A DNA stretch of 64,000 nucleotides, taken from positions 2,976,001-3,040,000 of the forward strand of contig NZ_CP045246.1 in assembly GCF_035189165.1 (NCBI RefSeq), written 5' to 3'. This document shows positions 33,491-42,494 of the stretch, piece by piece (within the stretch, counting starts at the first letter, position 1; the number at the start of each line of letters is the position of its first letter). The notes under the pieces were generated by a model, which was not told the DNA's origin, searched no databases, and worked only from the letters and a program-made list of their open reading frames with translations. The DNA comes from Arthrobacter sp. JZ12 (GTDB lineage: Bacteria; Actinomycetota; Actinomycetes; Actinomycetales; Micrococcaceae). The position numbers and the translations under genes were made by a program.

Positions 33491-35620
33491 TTACTGCGCG
33501 ATGGTGAAGGTGCTCCAGCCGGTGCCGATCTGACTACGGGTTCCGGAGAAGGTGCCGGTGCCGCTGCCGCGGTAGAGCCAGAGAGTTCCAGCGCCGTCGC
33601 GGGCGACAATGTCACTGCGGGAATCTGCGGTACCCCAGGCTCCCGGCCCAACGATGTGGAAGCCATTCCAGCCGGTTCCAATTTGGTTTGAGGTTCCGAA
33701 GGTGCCGGTGCCGGAGCCCCTGTAGAGGAACAAGGCTCCGGAGGAGTTTCGGGCGATGACGTCCGAACGCCCGTCACCGCTGAAGTCGCCGGTGCTGACC
33801 AGCGAGGTGAAACCTCCCCAGCCGCTGCCCGGCTGGGTGCGGGTGCCGAAGCCTCCTGTGCCGTTGCCCGGGTAGAGGTACAGAGCGCCGGTGGATGCGC
33901 GAGCGAGCAGGTCTGCCCTGCTGTCGCCGTTGAAGTCACCTGGAGTCACGAGCGCTGTCATGCCGCCCCAGCCGGTACCGATCTGGCGGCCGGCATTGAT
34001 CCTGCCTGTACCGGTACCGCTGTAGAGCCAGAGCCGTCCGGAGGTGTCACGGGCAACGACGTCGGAACGTCCGTCACCGTCGAAGTCGCCCGGCTGCAGG
34101 ATAGCGTTCATGGTTCCCCACCCGGTACCGATCTGGACGCGGGTGCCGAAGCCACCGGCCGAAGTTGACGGGTACATCCAGAGCCGGCCACCGGAATCAC
34201 GCGCCACGAGGTCGGGGTTGCCGTCACCGGTCATATCCTTCTGGTCGGCCGTTCCGCCGGCAGGAGGAGGTGTGGTGGTACCGGTGCCGATCCGCCAGGC
34301 GTAGGTTCCGTTGGCGCTTACGTTGCCGGCAGTATCCGTTGCCCGGACGTTGAAGGTGTAGTTGCCATTGACCTGCGCGTCATAGGAGTGCGGGGAGGTG
34401 CATGCACGCCAGAGCGAATTGGTCGGCAGCAGCTGGCACTCGAACGAAGCCGAAGCCTCGCCGCTGAAGGTGAACGACGGTACCGCGCTTGCCGACGGAT
34501 TCGACGGAGTGCTCTGGAACGACGGAGCTGCGGGGGCCGCAGTGTCTACAGTGATCTGCAGGGTTCCGGAGGTAGCGGCTGCCCCTGTAGTCGCATCCGT
34601 GACAATTCGTGCCTGAATCCGGTGTCCGCCGTCGGTGAGGGCCGTTGCAGGAGTCAACGAGTATGCTCCGGTAGCGGAGGCTACAGCCGAGACACCGGTC
34701 GCTGCTCCATCAACTACCAGTTCAACATTGGCGCCGGCGGTCGCTGTACCGGAGAACGTGGGAGTGGTGTCGTTGGTGATGTGGTCGGCGTTCGAGCGGC
34801 CGGAGTCGCTCAAGTCGTCCAGGTTCGGAGTCGATGGTGCACCATCAACGACGTCGGCGATCAGGCCCTGCACCGTGAAGAGGGTGGTGGACTGATTCAC
34901 TCCGGGCCCAACGATGGACACGCTGTTGTTACCGGACGGGGCGCCTGTTACAGCACGCGCGGTGTTGATATCGCCGATGGTGCCGGCTGGGGCCGTGGTT
35001 TGCCGTAGGAAGGTTGCCGTGGTGCCGACTGCATAGTCACCGAGGAAGGCTGCGCCCACCCCGGTCCAGTCGCAGGGCGTCTCCAGGCAACCGTTATCGA
35101 TGGTTTCGTTGATGACACCTTCGTCGTCGGCGGTGAACGTGTGAACGCCGTAGGGATGCGTGAAGGTGTAACTGCCGCCTGCCTGTAGACCTTCGAAACG
35201 GAAGCGCAACCGGCCGAAGCCGATCTGATCGCCTGGAATGACAGCCTCATTGGCATGGGCTGCCTCCAGCGCTGCTTCGTAGGATCCGAGGGTACCGATG
35301 TCTGCAGAGGCGGCGAACCAGAAGGATTCATCGGGGAAATTGTCGGGGTACGCAGCTGGCAGTTCCGGGTTGGGCGGTTCGGACAGGCAACCCTTGCCTG
35401 CCTCATAGCACAGCGCAAGCCGGATGCTGCCGTCGCCGAACCACTCCGGGTAGCCGTGCAGGGTGCTGATGGGGCCCATCTCAGCGGTGGCGGCTTGCGC
35501 CGGTACGGCCGCAAGAGGTGCGAGTGCCGTAACGAGGAGTGCGCTGGTAGCAACAGAGGAGGTGAGGCGAAGCGTGCGGCGGCCCTTTGGTGGGTCCACC
35601 GCATAAGGATGGTTGGACAT
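33491..35620 (-). CDS. Secreted FG-GAP/VCBS repeat protein, paralogue 1
   Basis: A 709-residue exported protein. Signal peptide: TSALLVTALAPLAAVPAQA, cleavage after AQA near residue 43. A unique N-terminal domain (~45-250) has the Cys pairs CYEAGKGC and CLETPC. Then come a bacterial Ig-like domain (~270-360; FSGTATAGANVELVVDG), a second sandwich domain (FTFSGEASASFECQL...NYTFNVRATDTAGN) and five C-terminal FG-GAP repeats (~465-709) of the type PGDFDGDGRSDVVARDTSG, a calcium-binding beta-propeller pattern; the last repeat is degenerate. No LPXTG or S-layer anchor. AGGGAGCTC precedes the ATG. It lies downstream of a near-copy at 35817-37940. Confidence 0.88.
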   Translation of the reverse strand: MSNHPYAVDPPKGRRTLRLTSSVATSALLVTALAPLAAVPAQAATAEMGPISTLHGYPEWFGDGSIRLALCYEAGKGCLSEPPNPELPAAYPDNFPDESFWFAASADIGTLGSYEAALEAAHANEAVIPGDQIGFGRLRFRFEGLQAGGSYTFTHPYGVHTFTADDEGVINETIDNGCLETPCDWTGVGAAFLGDYAVGTTATFLRQTTAPAGTIGDINTARAVTGAPSGNNSVSIVGPGVNQSTTLFTVQGLIADVVDGAPSTPNLDDLSDSGRSNADHITNDTTPTFSGTATAGANVELVVDGAATGVSAVASATGAYSLTPATALTDGGHRIQARIVTDATTGAAATSGTLQITVDTAAPAAPSFQSTPSNPSASAVPSFTFSGEASASFECQLLPTNSLWRACTSPHSYDAQVNGNYTFNVRATDTAGNVSANGTYAWRIGTGTTTPPPAGGTADQKDMTGDGNPDLVARDSGGRLWMYPSTSAGGFGTRVQIGTGWGTMNAILQPGDFDGDGRSDVVARDTSGRLWLYSGTGTGRINAGRQIGTGWGGMTALVTPGDFNGDSRADLLARASTGALYLYPGNGTGGFGTRTQPGSGWGGFTSLVSTGDFSGDGRSDVIARNSSGALFLYRGSGTGTFGTSNQIGTGWNGFHIVGPGAWGTADSRSDIVARDGAGTLWLYRGSGTGTFSGTRSQIGTGWSTFTIAQ

Positions 35621-35753
35621 TTTAGAGCTCCCTTATTGACGAACCGGAGGCCCGTTCGCTTCCGGTCTCGGTCCCAACAGGGTGCTCCGCATTCCTTGGA
35701 CAATCCTTGGGAGCTTGCTTGCTGGAACGTGTGATTCACCTTTCGACACGCGA

Positions 35754-35785
35754 AAGGTCCCCTCCCGCTGACGGAAGGGGACCTT
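35754..35785 (-). terminator. Terminator of FG-GAP protein 2
   Basis: Arms aaggtcccct (35754-35763) and aggggacctt (35776-35785) pair perfectly over 10 bases with a 12-base loop. The hairpin ends 32 bases after the stop of the upstream FG-GAP gene (minus strand). Confidence 0.7.
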
Positions 35786-35816
35786 CTGCTACTTGGTTGG
35801 GTCTTTCAATCGCGTC

Positions 35817-37940
35817 CTACTGTGCAATGGTGAATGCTCCCCAGCCGCTGCCGATCTGGGCGCGCGTTCCCGAGAAGGTTCCGGTGCCGCTGCCTCGGTA
35901 GAGCCAGAGGGCGCCGGCACTGTCGCGAGCGACTACGTCAGCGCGGGTGTCAGCGCTGCCCCAGGCACCAGGGCCGACCAGGTGGAATCCGTTCCAGCCG
36001 GTTCCAACCTGTGCTGAACCGGCGAAGGTGCCACTTCCGGAGCCGCGGTAGAGGAACAGGGTTCCGGAGGAGTTCCGGGCCAGAACATCGGAGCGACCGT
36101 CACCACTGAAGTCACCGGTGCTTACCAGCGAGGTGAATCCTCCCCAGCCGCTGCCGGGTTGGGTGCGTGTACCGAAGCCGCTCGCACCGTTTCCTGGGTA
36201 AAGGAACAATGCGCCGGCAGCATCGCGGACCAGAAGGTCTGCACGACGGTCACCGTTGAAGTCGCCCGGAGTGACGAAGGAGTTGAAAGCGCCCCAGTTG
36301 GTGCCGGCACCGATTTGAACGCCTGCGTTGATCCTGCCGGTTCCGGTACCCGTGTAGAGCCAGAGGCGACCGGAGGTGTCGCGGGCCAGGACGTCGGAAC
36401 GTCCGTCGTTGTTCAGGTCACCGGGCTGCAGGATGGTGTTCATGCCGCCCCAGCCGGTACCCATCTGGATTCGGGTGCCGAAACCGCCCGTTGACGTCGA
36501 CGGGTACATCCACAGGGTTCCTGCGCCATCCCGAGCCACGAGGTCGGGACGACCGTCGCCGTTCATGTCCTTCTGCCGGGCGGTGTTGGTCGGCGGCGGA
36601 GCCGTCGTGCCGATCTGCCAGGTGTACGAACCGTTCGCGCTCACGTTGCCGGCGATGTCCGTCGCACGGACGTTGAAGGTGTAGGTCCCGTTCACCTGGG
36701 CGTCATAGGCGTGCGGCGAGGTGCATGCGCGCCAGAGTGAGTTGCTCGGCAGCAACTGGCACTCGAAGGCAGCCGATGCTTCGGCGCTGAAGGTGAACGA
36801 CGGGGTATTGCTCGCAGTCGGGTTCGACGGCGTGCTCTGGAAGGTCGGAGCTGCGGGGACAGCTGTGTCGATGGTGACCTGCAGGGTTCCGGAGGCAGCG
36901 ACCGCACCGGTTGTGGCGTCCGTGACGATCCTTGCCTGGACGCTGTGGTTCCCGTTGGTGAGCGCCGTTGCCGGTGTCAGTGAGTACGTCCCGGTGGCGG
37001 AGGCAACTGTGGAAACGCCGGTTGCCACTCCATCGACCACGAGTTCAACATTGGCCCCCGCAGTCGCGGTACCTGACAGCGTAGGTGTGGTGTCGTTCGT
37101 GATGTTGTCGGCGTTGGAACGGCCGGAATCACTCAGATCATCCAGGTTCGGCGTAGACGGAGCACCGTCAACATGAGTGGAGATCAGGCCCTGCACGTTG
37201 AAAAGGTTGGTGGTCTGGTTCACCCCAGGACCCACGATGGAAACGCTGTTGTTTCCGGACGGGGCTCCCGTCACAGTGCGGGCAGTGTTGATATCGCCGA
37301 TGGTTCCAGCTGGGGCGGTGGTCTGCCGCAGGAAGGTTGCCGTCGTGCCGACGGCGTAGTTTCCAAGGAAGGCCGCGCCGACCCTGTTCCAATCGCAGGG
37401 CGTCTCCAGGCAGCCGTTATCAATGGTCTGGTTGATGACACCTACTGTGTCGGCGGTGAAGGTATGCACGCCGTATGGGTGCGTGATCGTGTAGCTACCG
37501 CCGGGAGTAAGCCCCTCGAAGCGGAACCGCAACCGGCCAAAGCCAATCTGGTCACCTGGAATGACGGCCTCGTTGGCATGAGCTGCCTCGAGTGCCGCTT
37601 CATAGGAACCGGAGCCCAACGTGGCTGACGCCTGGAACCAGAAGGACTCATCGGGGAAGTTGTCGGGGTAGGAGGCCGCCAGTTCCGGGTTGGGCGGCTC
37701 GGACAGGCAACCCTTGCCTGCCTCGTAGCACAGCGCAAGTCTGACGGTGCCGTCGCCGAACCACTCCGGGTAGCCGTGCAGAGTGCTGATGGGGCCCATC
37801 TCGGCAGTGGCGGCCTGAGCCGGAGCCGCCGCAAGGGGCGCAAGTGCGGTGATGAGCATTGCGGTGGAAAGGACAGATGATGTGAGACGAAGTGCGCGGC
37901 GGCCCTTTGGTTGGGCCACCGGGGTTTGATGGTTGGACAT
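35817..37940 (-). CDS. Secreted FG-GAP/VCBS repeat protein, paralogue 2
   Basis: A 707-residue tandem paralogue of the preceding gene, with the same order: signal peptide (cleavage AQA near residue 44), N-terminal Cys-paired domain (CYEAGKGC, CLETPC), Ig-like domain, second sandwich domain and five FG-GAP repeats (QPGDLNNDGRSDVLARDTSG type). By eye most residues are identical, with scattered differences; the repeats differ more, for instance TNWGAFNSFVTPGDFNGDRR. Its own AAAGGGAGCTC ribosome-binding site and terminator indicate that promoter, gene and terminator were duplicated as a unit. Role is probably cell-surface or extracellular binding. Confidence 0.88.
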   Translation of the reverse strand: MSNHQTPVAQPKGRRALRLTSSVLSTAMLITALAPLAAAPAQAATAEMGPISTLHGYPEWFGDGTVRLALCYEAGKGCLSEPPNPELAASYPDNFPDESFWFQASATLGSGSYEAALEAAHANEAVIPGDQIGFGRLRFRFEGLTPGGSYTITHPYGVHTFTADTVGVINQTIDNGCLETPCDWNRVGAAFLGNYAVGTTATFLRQTTAPAGTIGDINTARTVTGAPSGNNSVSIVGPGVNQTTNLFNVQGLISTHVDGAPSTPNLDDLSDSGRSNADNITNDTTPTLSGTATAGANVELVVDGVATGVSTVASATGTYSLTPATALTNGNHSVQARIVTDATTGAVAASGTLQVTIDTAVPAAPTFQSTPSNPTASNTPSFTFSAEASAAFECQLLPSNSLWRACTSPHAYDAQVNGTYTFNVRATDIAGNVSANGSYTWQIGTTAPPPTNTARQKDMNGDGRPDLVARDGAGTLWMYPSTSTGGFGTRIQMGTGWGGMNTILQPGDLNNDGRSDVLARDTSGRLWLYTGTGTGRINAGVQIGAGTNWGAFNSFVTPGDFNGDRRADLLVRDAAGALFLYPGNGASGFGTRTQPGSGWGGFTSLVSTGDFSGDGRSDVLARNSSGTLFLYRGSGSGTFAGSAQVGTGWNGFHLVGPGAWGSADTRADVVARDSAGALWLYRGSGTGTFSGTRAQIGSGWGAFTIAQ

Positions 37941-38151
37941 TTCAGAGCTCCCTTTGTGAAATCGAAACCTGGCTTACTACCGGCCTCGATTCCCCAAGAG
38001 TGAGGGTCACTCCTTGGGCATTTCTTGGGAAACCATAAAGCTCGTTCTCATAACGTCTTTCAGCAGACTAGGATTCGTTTTCCTACTGGGGAGTAGCATT
38101 AACCTAGGGCCGGGTTCCGGCTGGCGGAACCCACAGTTCTAGGGGGCTGCC

Positions 38152-40074
38152 ATGAGCGCCGAAACAGTTCAGGAACAGGTCAACGAGCGCACCTCGCGGC
38201 AGGTTGCCGAGGCGGCCCGGGAGACCGAGTGGAACCGCCCCAGCTTCGCCAAGGGCCTCTTCCTCGGCCGGTTCGACATCTCGCTGATCCACCCCCACCC
38301 CGCCCCCGGGAAAGCCCGATACGACGACGGCGAGCAGTTCCTCGCGAAGCTCACGACCGCGCTGGCCGGCATGGATGGCCAGGTGATCGAGCGGGACGCG
38401 CTGGTGCCGGACGCCTACCTCCGCCAGCTCGCGGAACTGGGCGTCTTCGGACTCAAGATCCCGCGCGAGTACGGCGGCCTGGGACTGTCCCTGGCCTACT
38501 ACGGGCGGGCGCTCATGCTGATCGCCACCGTCCATCCCAGCCTCGGCGCCCTGGTCTCGGCCCATCAGTCCATTGGAGTCCCGGAACCTGTTCGCATGTT
38601 CGGGACCGACGAACAGAAACGCGAATACCTCCCCCGTTGCGCGGCAGGCGCGGTCTCGGCATTCCTGCTCACCGAGCCCGACGTCGGATCGGATCCCGCC
38701 CGTCTGAGTTCCACTGCGGTTTGGGACAACAGCGACGAATGCTACGTCCTGAACGGCAGCAAGCTCTGGACCACCAACGGAGTGATTGCCGAGCTCGTCG
38801 TCGTCATGGCGAAGGTGCCGCCGCACGACGGAGCCCCGGGCGGCATCACCGCCTTCGTGGTAGAAGCGGACAGCCCGGGCGTCACGGTGGAGAACCGCAA
38901 CTCGTTCATGGGCCTGCGCGGAATCGAGAACGGGGTCACCAGCTTCGAGAACGTACGCATCCCGCAGGCGCAGCGCCTTGGGAAGGAGGGGCAGGGCCTG
39001 AAGATTGCCCTGACCACCCTCAATACCGGCCGTCTCTCCATCCCGGCAAACTGCGCCGGAGCCGGCAAGTGGTCGCTCAAGATTGCGCGGGAGTGGTCGA
39101 ATGCACGCGTGCAGTGGGGCCGCCCCATCGGCAAACACGAAGCCGTCGCGAAGAAGCTGGCCTTCATGGCAGCGACGGGCTTCGCGATGGAAGCCGTTTT
39201 CGAAGTGTCAGCCGCGCTTGCCGATTCCGGCCAGAAGGATGTCCGTATCGAGGCAGCGCTCGCCAAGCTGTGGTGCAGCGAGATGGCGTGCCGCGTGGCG
39301 GATGAGCTGGTGCAGGTTCGCGGCGGCCGCGGCTACGAGACAGCATCATCCCTGAAGGCTAGAGGGGAAAGGGCAGTCCCCGCCGAGCAACAGCTCCGGG
39401 ACCTGCGCATCAACCGGATCTTCGAGGGCTCCTCGGAAATCATGCATCTGCTCATCGCTCGTGAAGCGGTCGATGCCCACCTCGCTGCCGCCGGTGATCT
39501 CGCCTCGCCCGACGCCGACCTGCGTGCCAAAGCCCAGGCAGCCGTTGGCGCGAGCAGCTTCTATGCGGCATGGTTGCCCAAGCTGGTTGCCGGTCCGGGG
39601 CTGGACCCCCGCTCCTACGGCGAGTTCGGGCGGTTGGCACGCCAGGTCCGCTACGCCGAGCGCGCATCGCGGCGGCTTGCCCGACACACTTTCCTCGGGA
39701 TGGCGCGCTGGCAGGCCCAGCTGGAGCACCGACAAGTATTCCTGGCCCGGATTGTGGATATCGGGGCTGAGCTCTTTGCGATGGCCGCAACCTGCGCCCA
39801 TGCCTCCCACCTTGCGGGCGGGGGCAGGAAAGAGGCGATAGATCTTGCGGACGCCTTCTGTCGGCAGTCCCGCCTCCGGGTGGAGCAGCTCTTCACGGAC
39901 CTGTGGAAGAACACCGACGACGACGACACGCGGCTTGCGCGAACCGTCCTGGACGGTCAGCACACCTGGCTGGAAGAGGGCATCCTCGATCAGTCCGAGG
40001 GGACCGGGCCGTGGATTGCCGACCCACCGACAACCTCTTCCCGAAGGGAGAACCTGCACCGGAACTACCGTTGA
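38152..40074 (+). CDS. Acyl-CoA dehydrogenase, long VLCAD-like form
   Basis: A 640-residue flavoprotein that introduces the 2,3-double bond into acyl-CoA. The three-domain core has FGLKIPREYGGLGLS, SAFLLTEPDVGSDPAR and SKLWTTNG for the FAD/substrate sheet domain, and RIFEGSSEIMHLLIAREA near residue 425 with the usual catalytic Glu position. An additional ~170-residue helical C-terminal domain (~465-640), as in VLCAD/ACAD9, suggests long-chain substrates. The ATG at 38152 has GGGGG nearby. No electron-transfer flavoprotein gene is adjacent. Confidence 0.92.
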   Translation: MSAETVQEQVNERTSRQVAEAARETEWNRPSFAKGLFLGRFDISLIHPHPAPGKARYDDGEQFLAKLTTALAGMDGQVIERDALVPDAYLRQLAELGVFGLKIPREYGGLGLSLAYYGRALMLIATVHPSLGALVSAHQSIGVPEPVRMFGTDEQKREYLPRCAAGAVSAFLLTEPDVGSDPARLSSTAVWDNSDECYVLNGSKLWTTNGVIAELVVVMAKVPPHDGAPGGITAFVVEADSPGVTVENRNSFMGLRGIENGVTSFENVRIPQAQRLGKEGQGLKIALTTLNTGRLSIPANCAGAGKWSLKIAREWSNARVQWGRPIGKHEAVAKKLAFMAATGFAMEAVFEVSAALADSGQKDVRIEAALAKLWCSEMACRVADELVQVRGGRGYETASSLKARGERAVPAEQQLRDLRINRIFEGSSEIMHLLIAREAVDAHLAAAGDLASPDADLRAKAQAAVGASSFYAAWLPKLVAGPGLDPRSYGEFGRLARQVRYAERASRRLARHTFLGMARWQAQLEHRQVFLARIVDIGAELFAMAATCAHASHLAGGGRKEAIDLADAFCRQSRLRVEQLFTDLWKNTDDDDTRLARTVLDGQHTWLEEGILDQSEGTGPWIADPPTTSSRRENLHRNYR

Positions 40075-40151
40075 GAAATAGTAAGTACACTTCCCATTGA
40101 CGCCTGGACTTCCTAGGATGGGGAGGAACCGCTTCGAGAGTAGGGAAAGTC

Positions 40152-40307
40152 ATGAGTCAGAGCCCGGATCACAAACACAACGACGACCACTCACTCTCGC
40201 CGAAGGGTCAAAGGAAGGTCAGCAACCTCATGATCACCGGGATTGTGGTGGTCATCGCGGCCGTGCTGATCTTCGTGGTCGCTAGCGCAATCATGAACGG
40301 AATGTAG
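40152..40307 (+). CDS. Small single-helix membrane protein
   Basis: A 51-residue ORF: a His/Asp-rich polar start (MSQSPDHKHNDDHSLS), basic KGQRK, then one strong transmembrane helix (ITGIVVVIAAVLIFVVASAI). AGGGAAAG lies 4 bases before the ATG. The charge pattern predicts a cytoplasmic N-terminus. I do not recognise it; similar short membrane proteins are common in actinobacteria. It is convergent with the thioesterase gene, 3 bases between. Confidence 0.6.
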   Translation: MSQSPDHKHNDDHSLSPKGQRKVSNLMITGIVVVIAAVLIFVVASAIMNGM

Positions 40308-40310
40308 CGC

Positions 40311-40859
40311 TTACGGCAACCAGGCGTGCGGGGCCGGCTTCCGAGTACTCGGTAGTGCTGTAGAACCGCGCCAATCATGCACCCATTCCGGCAGCACCAT
40401 GTCCGCCGGAGGCTGCCCAAGCGCCTCAAAGATCTCCTCGTTGGACACAGGTCCGCCCGACCCTAGTAAGCGGGTGGCGATGTGGGCACGCGCGTAGATC
40501 TCGCCGTCGTGCACCATGCGCTGCTCAAAATAGATTGCGCGCTCATCAAAGCCGACAATGCGCGTTTCCACGGTGTACCGCTGACCCAACTGCAGCGACT
40601 TACGGAAGGTGATTGTCTCCGCGTTCACCACCGGACTCCAACCCCGCCGCCTCATCTGCGCCCACACGCCGCTGCGGATCATGAGGTCGAAGCGGCCCAG
40701 ATCCATCAACGACAGATACATGCCGTTATTCACGTGCAGCGCGATGTCGATATCCGTCAGCTGGACCCGGAGTCGAAGCGAGGATAAGTCCCAGATACTC
40801 ACGGGCGAACGGCGTCGGGAGGTCAGCAGAATCCACAGGGTTCGTAGGATCAGATGCAT
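40311..40859 (-). CDS. Acyl-CoA thioesterase (hotdog fold, 4HBT/THEM6-like)
   Basis: A 182-residue hotdog-fold protein. LRVQLTDIDIALHVNNGMYLSLMDLGRFDLMIRSG contains the D-x-N-x-H-x-N-N-x-x-Y motif of 4-hydroxybenzoyl-CoA-type thioesterases. VNAETITFRKSLQLGQRYTVETRIVGFDERAIYFEQRM gives the beta-sheet. The nearby acyl-CoA dehydrogenase suggests a fatty acyl-CoA substrate, but they are convergent and not an operon. A palindrome 8 bases upstream of the start (40868-40883) may be its operator. Confidence 0.85.
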   Translation of the reverse strand: MHLILRTLWILLTSRRRSPVSIWDLSSLRLRVQLTDIDIALHVNNGMYLSLMDLGRFDLMIRSGVWAQMRRRGWSPVVNAETITFRKSLQLGQRYTVETRIVGFDERAIYFEQRMVHDGEIYARAHIATRLLGSGGPVSNEEIFEALGQPPADMVLPEWVHDWRGSTALPSTRKPAPHAWLP

Positions 40860-40867
40860 CGCCCCAT

Positions 40868-40883
40868 GTTACCGCAGGGTAAC
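40868..40883. promoter_or_regulatory. GTTACC-N4-GGTAAC palindrome, candidate operator
   Basis: Six-base perfect arms around GCAG, placed directly upstream of the thioesterase start (minus strand) and in the divergent region with putP. GTTAC-type palindromes are typical of TetR-family fatty-acid regulators in actinobacteria; assignment to this gene is inference. Confidence 0.4.
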
Positions 40884-40895
40884 TTAGCGCACCTT

Positions 40896-40911
40896 TGTGA
40901 CTTGGATCACC
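40896..40911 (+). promoter_or_regulatory. CRP/GlxR-like site upstream of putP
   Basis: TGTGA-CTTGGA-TCACC matches the TGTGA-N6-TCACA consensus at nine of ten fixed positions. A TTGGCC (40915-40920) and GAATAG (40938-40943), spaced 17, may be the promoter, putting the site just upstream of the -35 box, a place suited to activation. Confidence 0.4.
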
Positions 40912-40991
40912 TTATTGGCCAAACCCATGGCGCCTTGGAATAGTGGGCCGCTGCACTCAGGCAGTTCCAAGAAAAACTATGAGAGGAACCC

Positions 40992-42491
40992 ATGACTGAC
41001 CAGACCTGGCAATACTTCGCCATGGCTCTGTACATGCTCGCCATGCTGGGAATCGGCTGGTACGCATACCGGAGAACGTCCGACCTTGATGACTACATGC
41101 TCGCCGGCCGCGGACTCAAGCCCGGCGTCGCCGCGCTCAGCGCCGGTGCGTCGGATATGTCCGGGTGGCTGCTGCTCGGACTTCCCGGAGCCATTTACCT
41201 GTCGGGGCTGGTCGAGATCTGGATAGCCATTGGACTAACGATAGGCGCGTGGGTCAACTGGAAGATCGTGGCACCTCGGCTACGCAGCTACACCGAGGTT
41301 TCGAACAACTCCATTACGGTTCCCAGCTTCCTCGAGAACCGACTCAAAGACCGCTCGCGCGTCCTCCGTGTGGTCTCCGGAGTCATCATCCTCCTGTTCT
41401 TCACCTTCTACGTCTCTTCCGGCATGGTGGCCGGCGGAGTGTTCTTCGAGTCTTCCTTCAACTCCAGTTACGTGCTCGGCATGATTCTGGTTGCGGGAGT
41501 GACCATCGCCTACACACTGTTCGGCGGCTTCATGGGCGCAACCTATACCGATGTCGCGCAGGGACTCCTCATGCTGGTTGCGCTCATCGTCGTGCCTGTG
41601 ATCGGGCTCTTCCAGGTCGGCGGATTCGGTGGCATGGTCGACTCCATCCGCGCGGTCGATCCCGCCATGCTCAACTTCGTTGCCGGCGGCTCGGTCCTGG
41701 CCATCATCTCGGCAGCGGCATGGGGTCTGGGCTACTTCGGACAGCCGCACATTATCGTCCGGTTCATGGCCATGCGTTCTTCGAGGGATGCGGCAACCGG
41801 CCGCCGAATCGGAATCGGCTGGATGATCCTCACCGTTCTCGGCGCCGTCCTCACCGCGCTGGTCGGTATCGCGTATTTCGAGCAGAACCCGCAGCTCGCC
41901 CTGGGCGACCCGGAAGCAGTCTTCCTTGAACTGTCCCAGGTCTTCTTCCACCCCTTCGTGGCCGGAGTGGTGCTGGCCGCTGTCCTCGCTGCAATCATGA
42001 GCACCATCTCCTCACAGCTCGTGGTCTGCTCATCGGCGCTCGTGGAGGACCTGTACAACATGGTTTCGCGCAAGACCCTAACTCCGAAGCAAGGAGTGCT
42101 CCTGGGCCGACTCGGAGTGCTGATCGTCGCGGTCGTCGCCATCATGCTGGCTTCCAGCCGCAACGACTCCATCCTCACCCTCGTTGCCTTCGCCTGGGCA
42201 GGGTTCGGAGCGTCGTTCGGTCCGACCATCCTGCTCTCGCTGTTCTGGCGGAAGCTGACCACCCAGGGAGCGCTCGCCGGAATGGTGGTTGGCGCCGTCG
42301 TCGTCTTCGCCTGGGGCAATTCGCCGCTTGCGGATCAGCTGTACGAAATTGTGCCGGCATTCGCCGCCAACCTGGTGGTCGCCGTCGTCGTAAGCCGGCT
42401 CACCTGGAAGCCGAACGCACAGATCGAGGCTGAATTCGATGAAGCGGTCCGCGGCGTATCCAGGCGGACGGAAGCGGCCAGCGTCTCCTAG
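40992..42491 (+). CDS. putP: Sodium/proline symporter
   Basis: A 499-residue sodium:solute symporter of the PutP branch, which imports L-proline with Na+. There are 13 predicted helices in the LeuT-like fold. Diagnostic segments are DLDDYMLAGRGLKPGVAALSAGASDMSGWLLLGLPGA near the start, SYTEVSNNSITVPSFLENRL in loop 3-4 and GAFVAS-like SSGMVAGGVFFES. GAGAGGAA precedes the ATG. No putA is nearby. A possible CRP/GlxR site lies upstream. Confidence 0.92.
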   Translation: MTDQTWQYFAMALYMLAMLGIGWYAYRRTSDLDDYMLAGRGLKPGVAALSAGASDMSGWLLLGLPGAIYLSGLVEIWIAIGLTIGAWVNWKIVAPRLRSYTEVSNNSITVPSFLENRLKDRSRVLRVVSGVIILLFFTFYVSSGMVAGGVFFESSFNSSYVLGMILVAGVTIAYTLFGGFMGATYTDVAQGLLMLVALIVVPVIGLFQVGGFGGMVDSIRAVDPAMLNFVAGGSVLAIISAAAWGLGYFGQPHIIVRFMAMRSSRDAATGRRIGIGWMILTVLGAVLTALVGIAYFEQNPQLALGDPEAVFLELSQVFFHPFVAGVVLAAVLAAIMSTISSQLVVCSSALVEDLYNMVSRKTLTPKQGVLLGRLGVLIVAVVAIMLASSRNDSILTLVAFAWAGFGASFGPTILLSLFWRKLTTQGALAGMVVGAVVVFAWGNSPLADQLYEIVPAFAANLVVAVVVSRLTWKPNAQIEAEFDEAVRGVSRRTEAASVS

Positions 42492-42494
42492 TAC

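Noticed and set aside
33491-37940. Assembly duplication of the FG-GAP gene
   Set aside because: The two copies differ at many positions in coding and flanking DNA, so they are true paralogues.
40097-40119. TTGACG...TAGGAT promoter before the small membrane gene
   Set aside because: The spacing is only 11 bases, too short for a housekeeping promoter; the TAGGAT box alone may be used.
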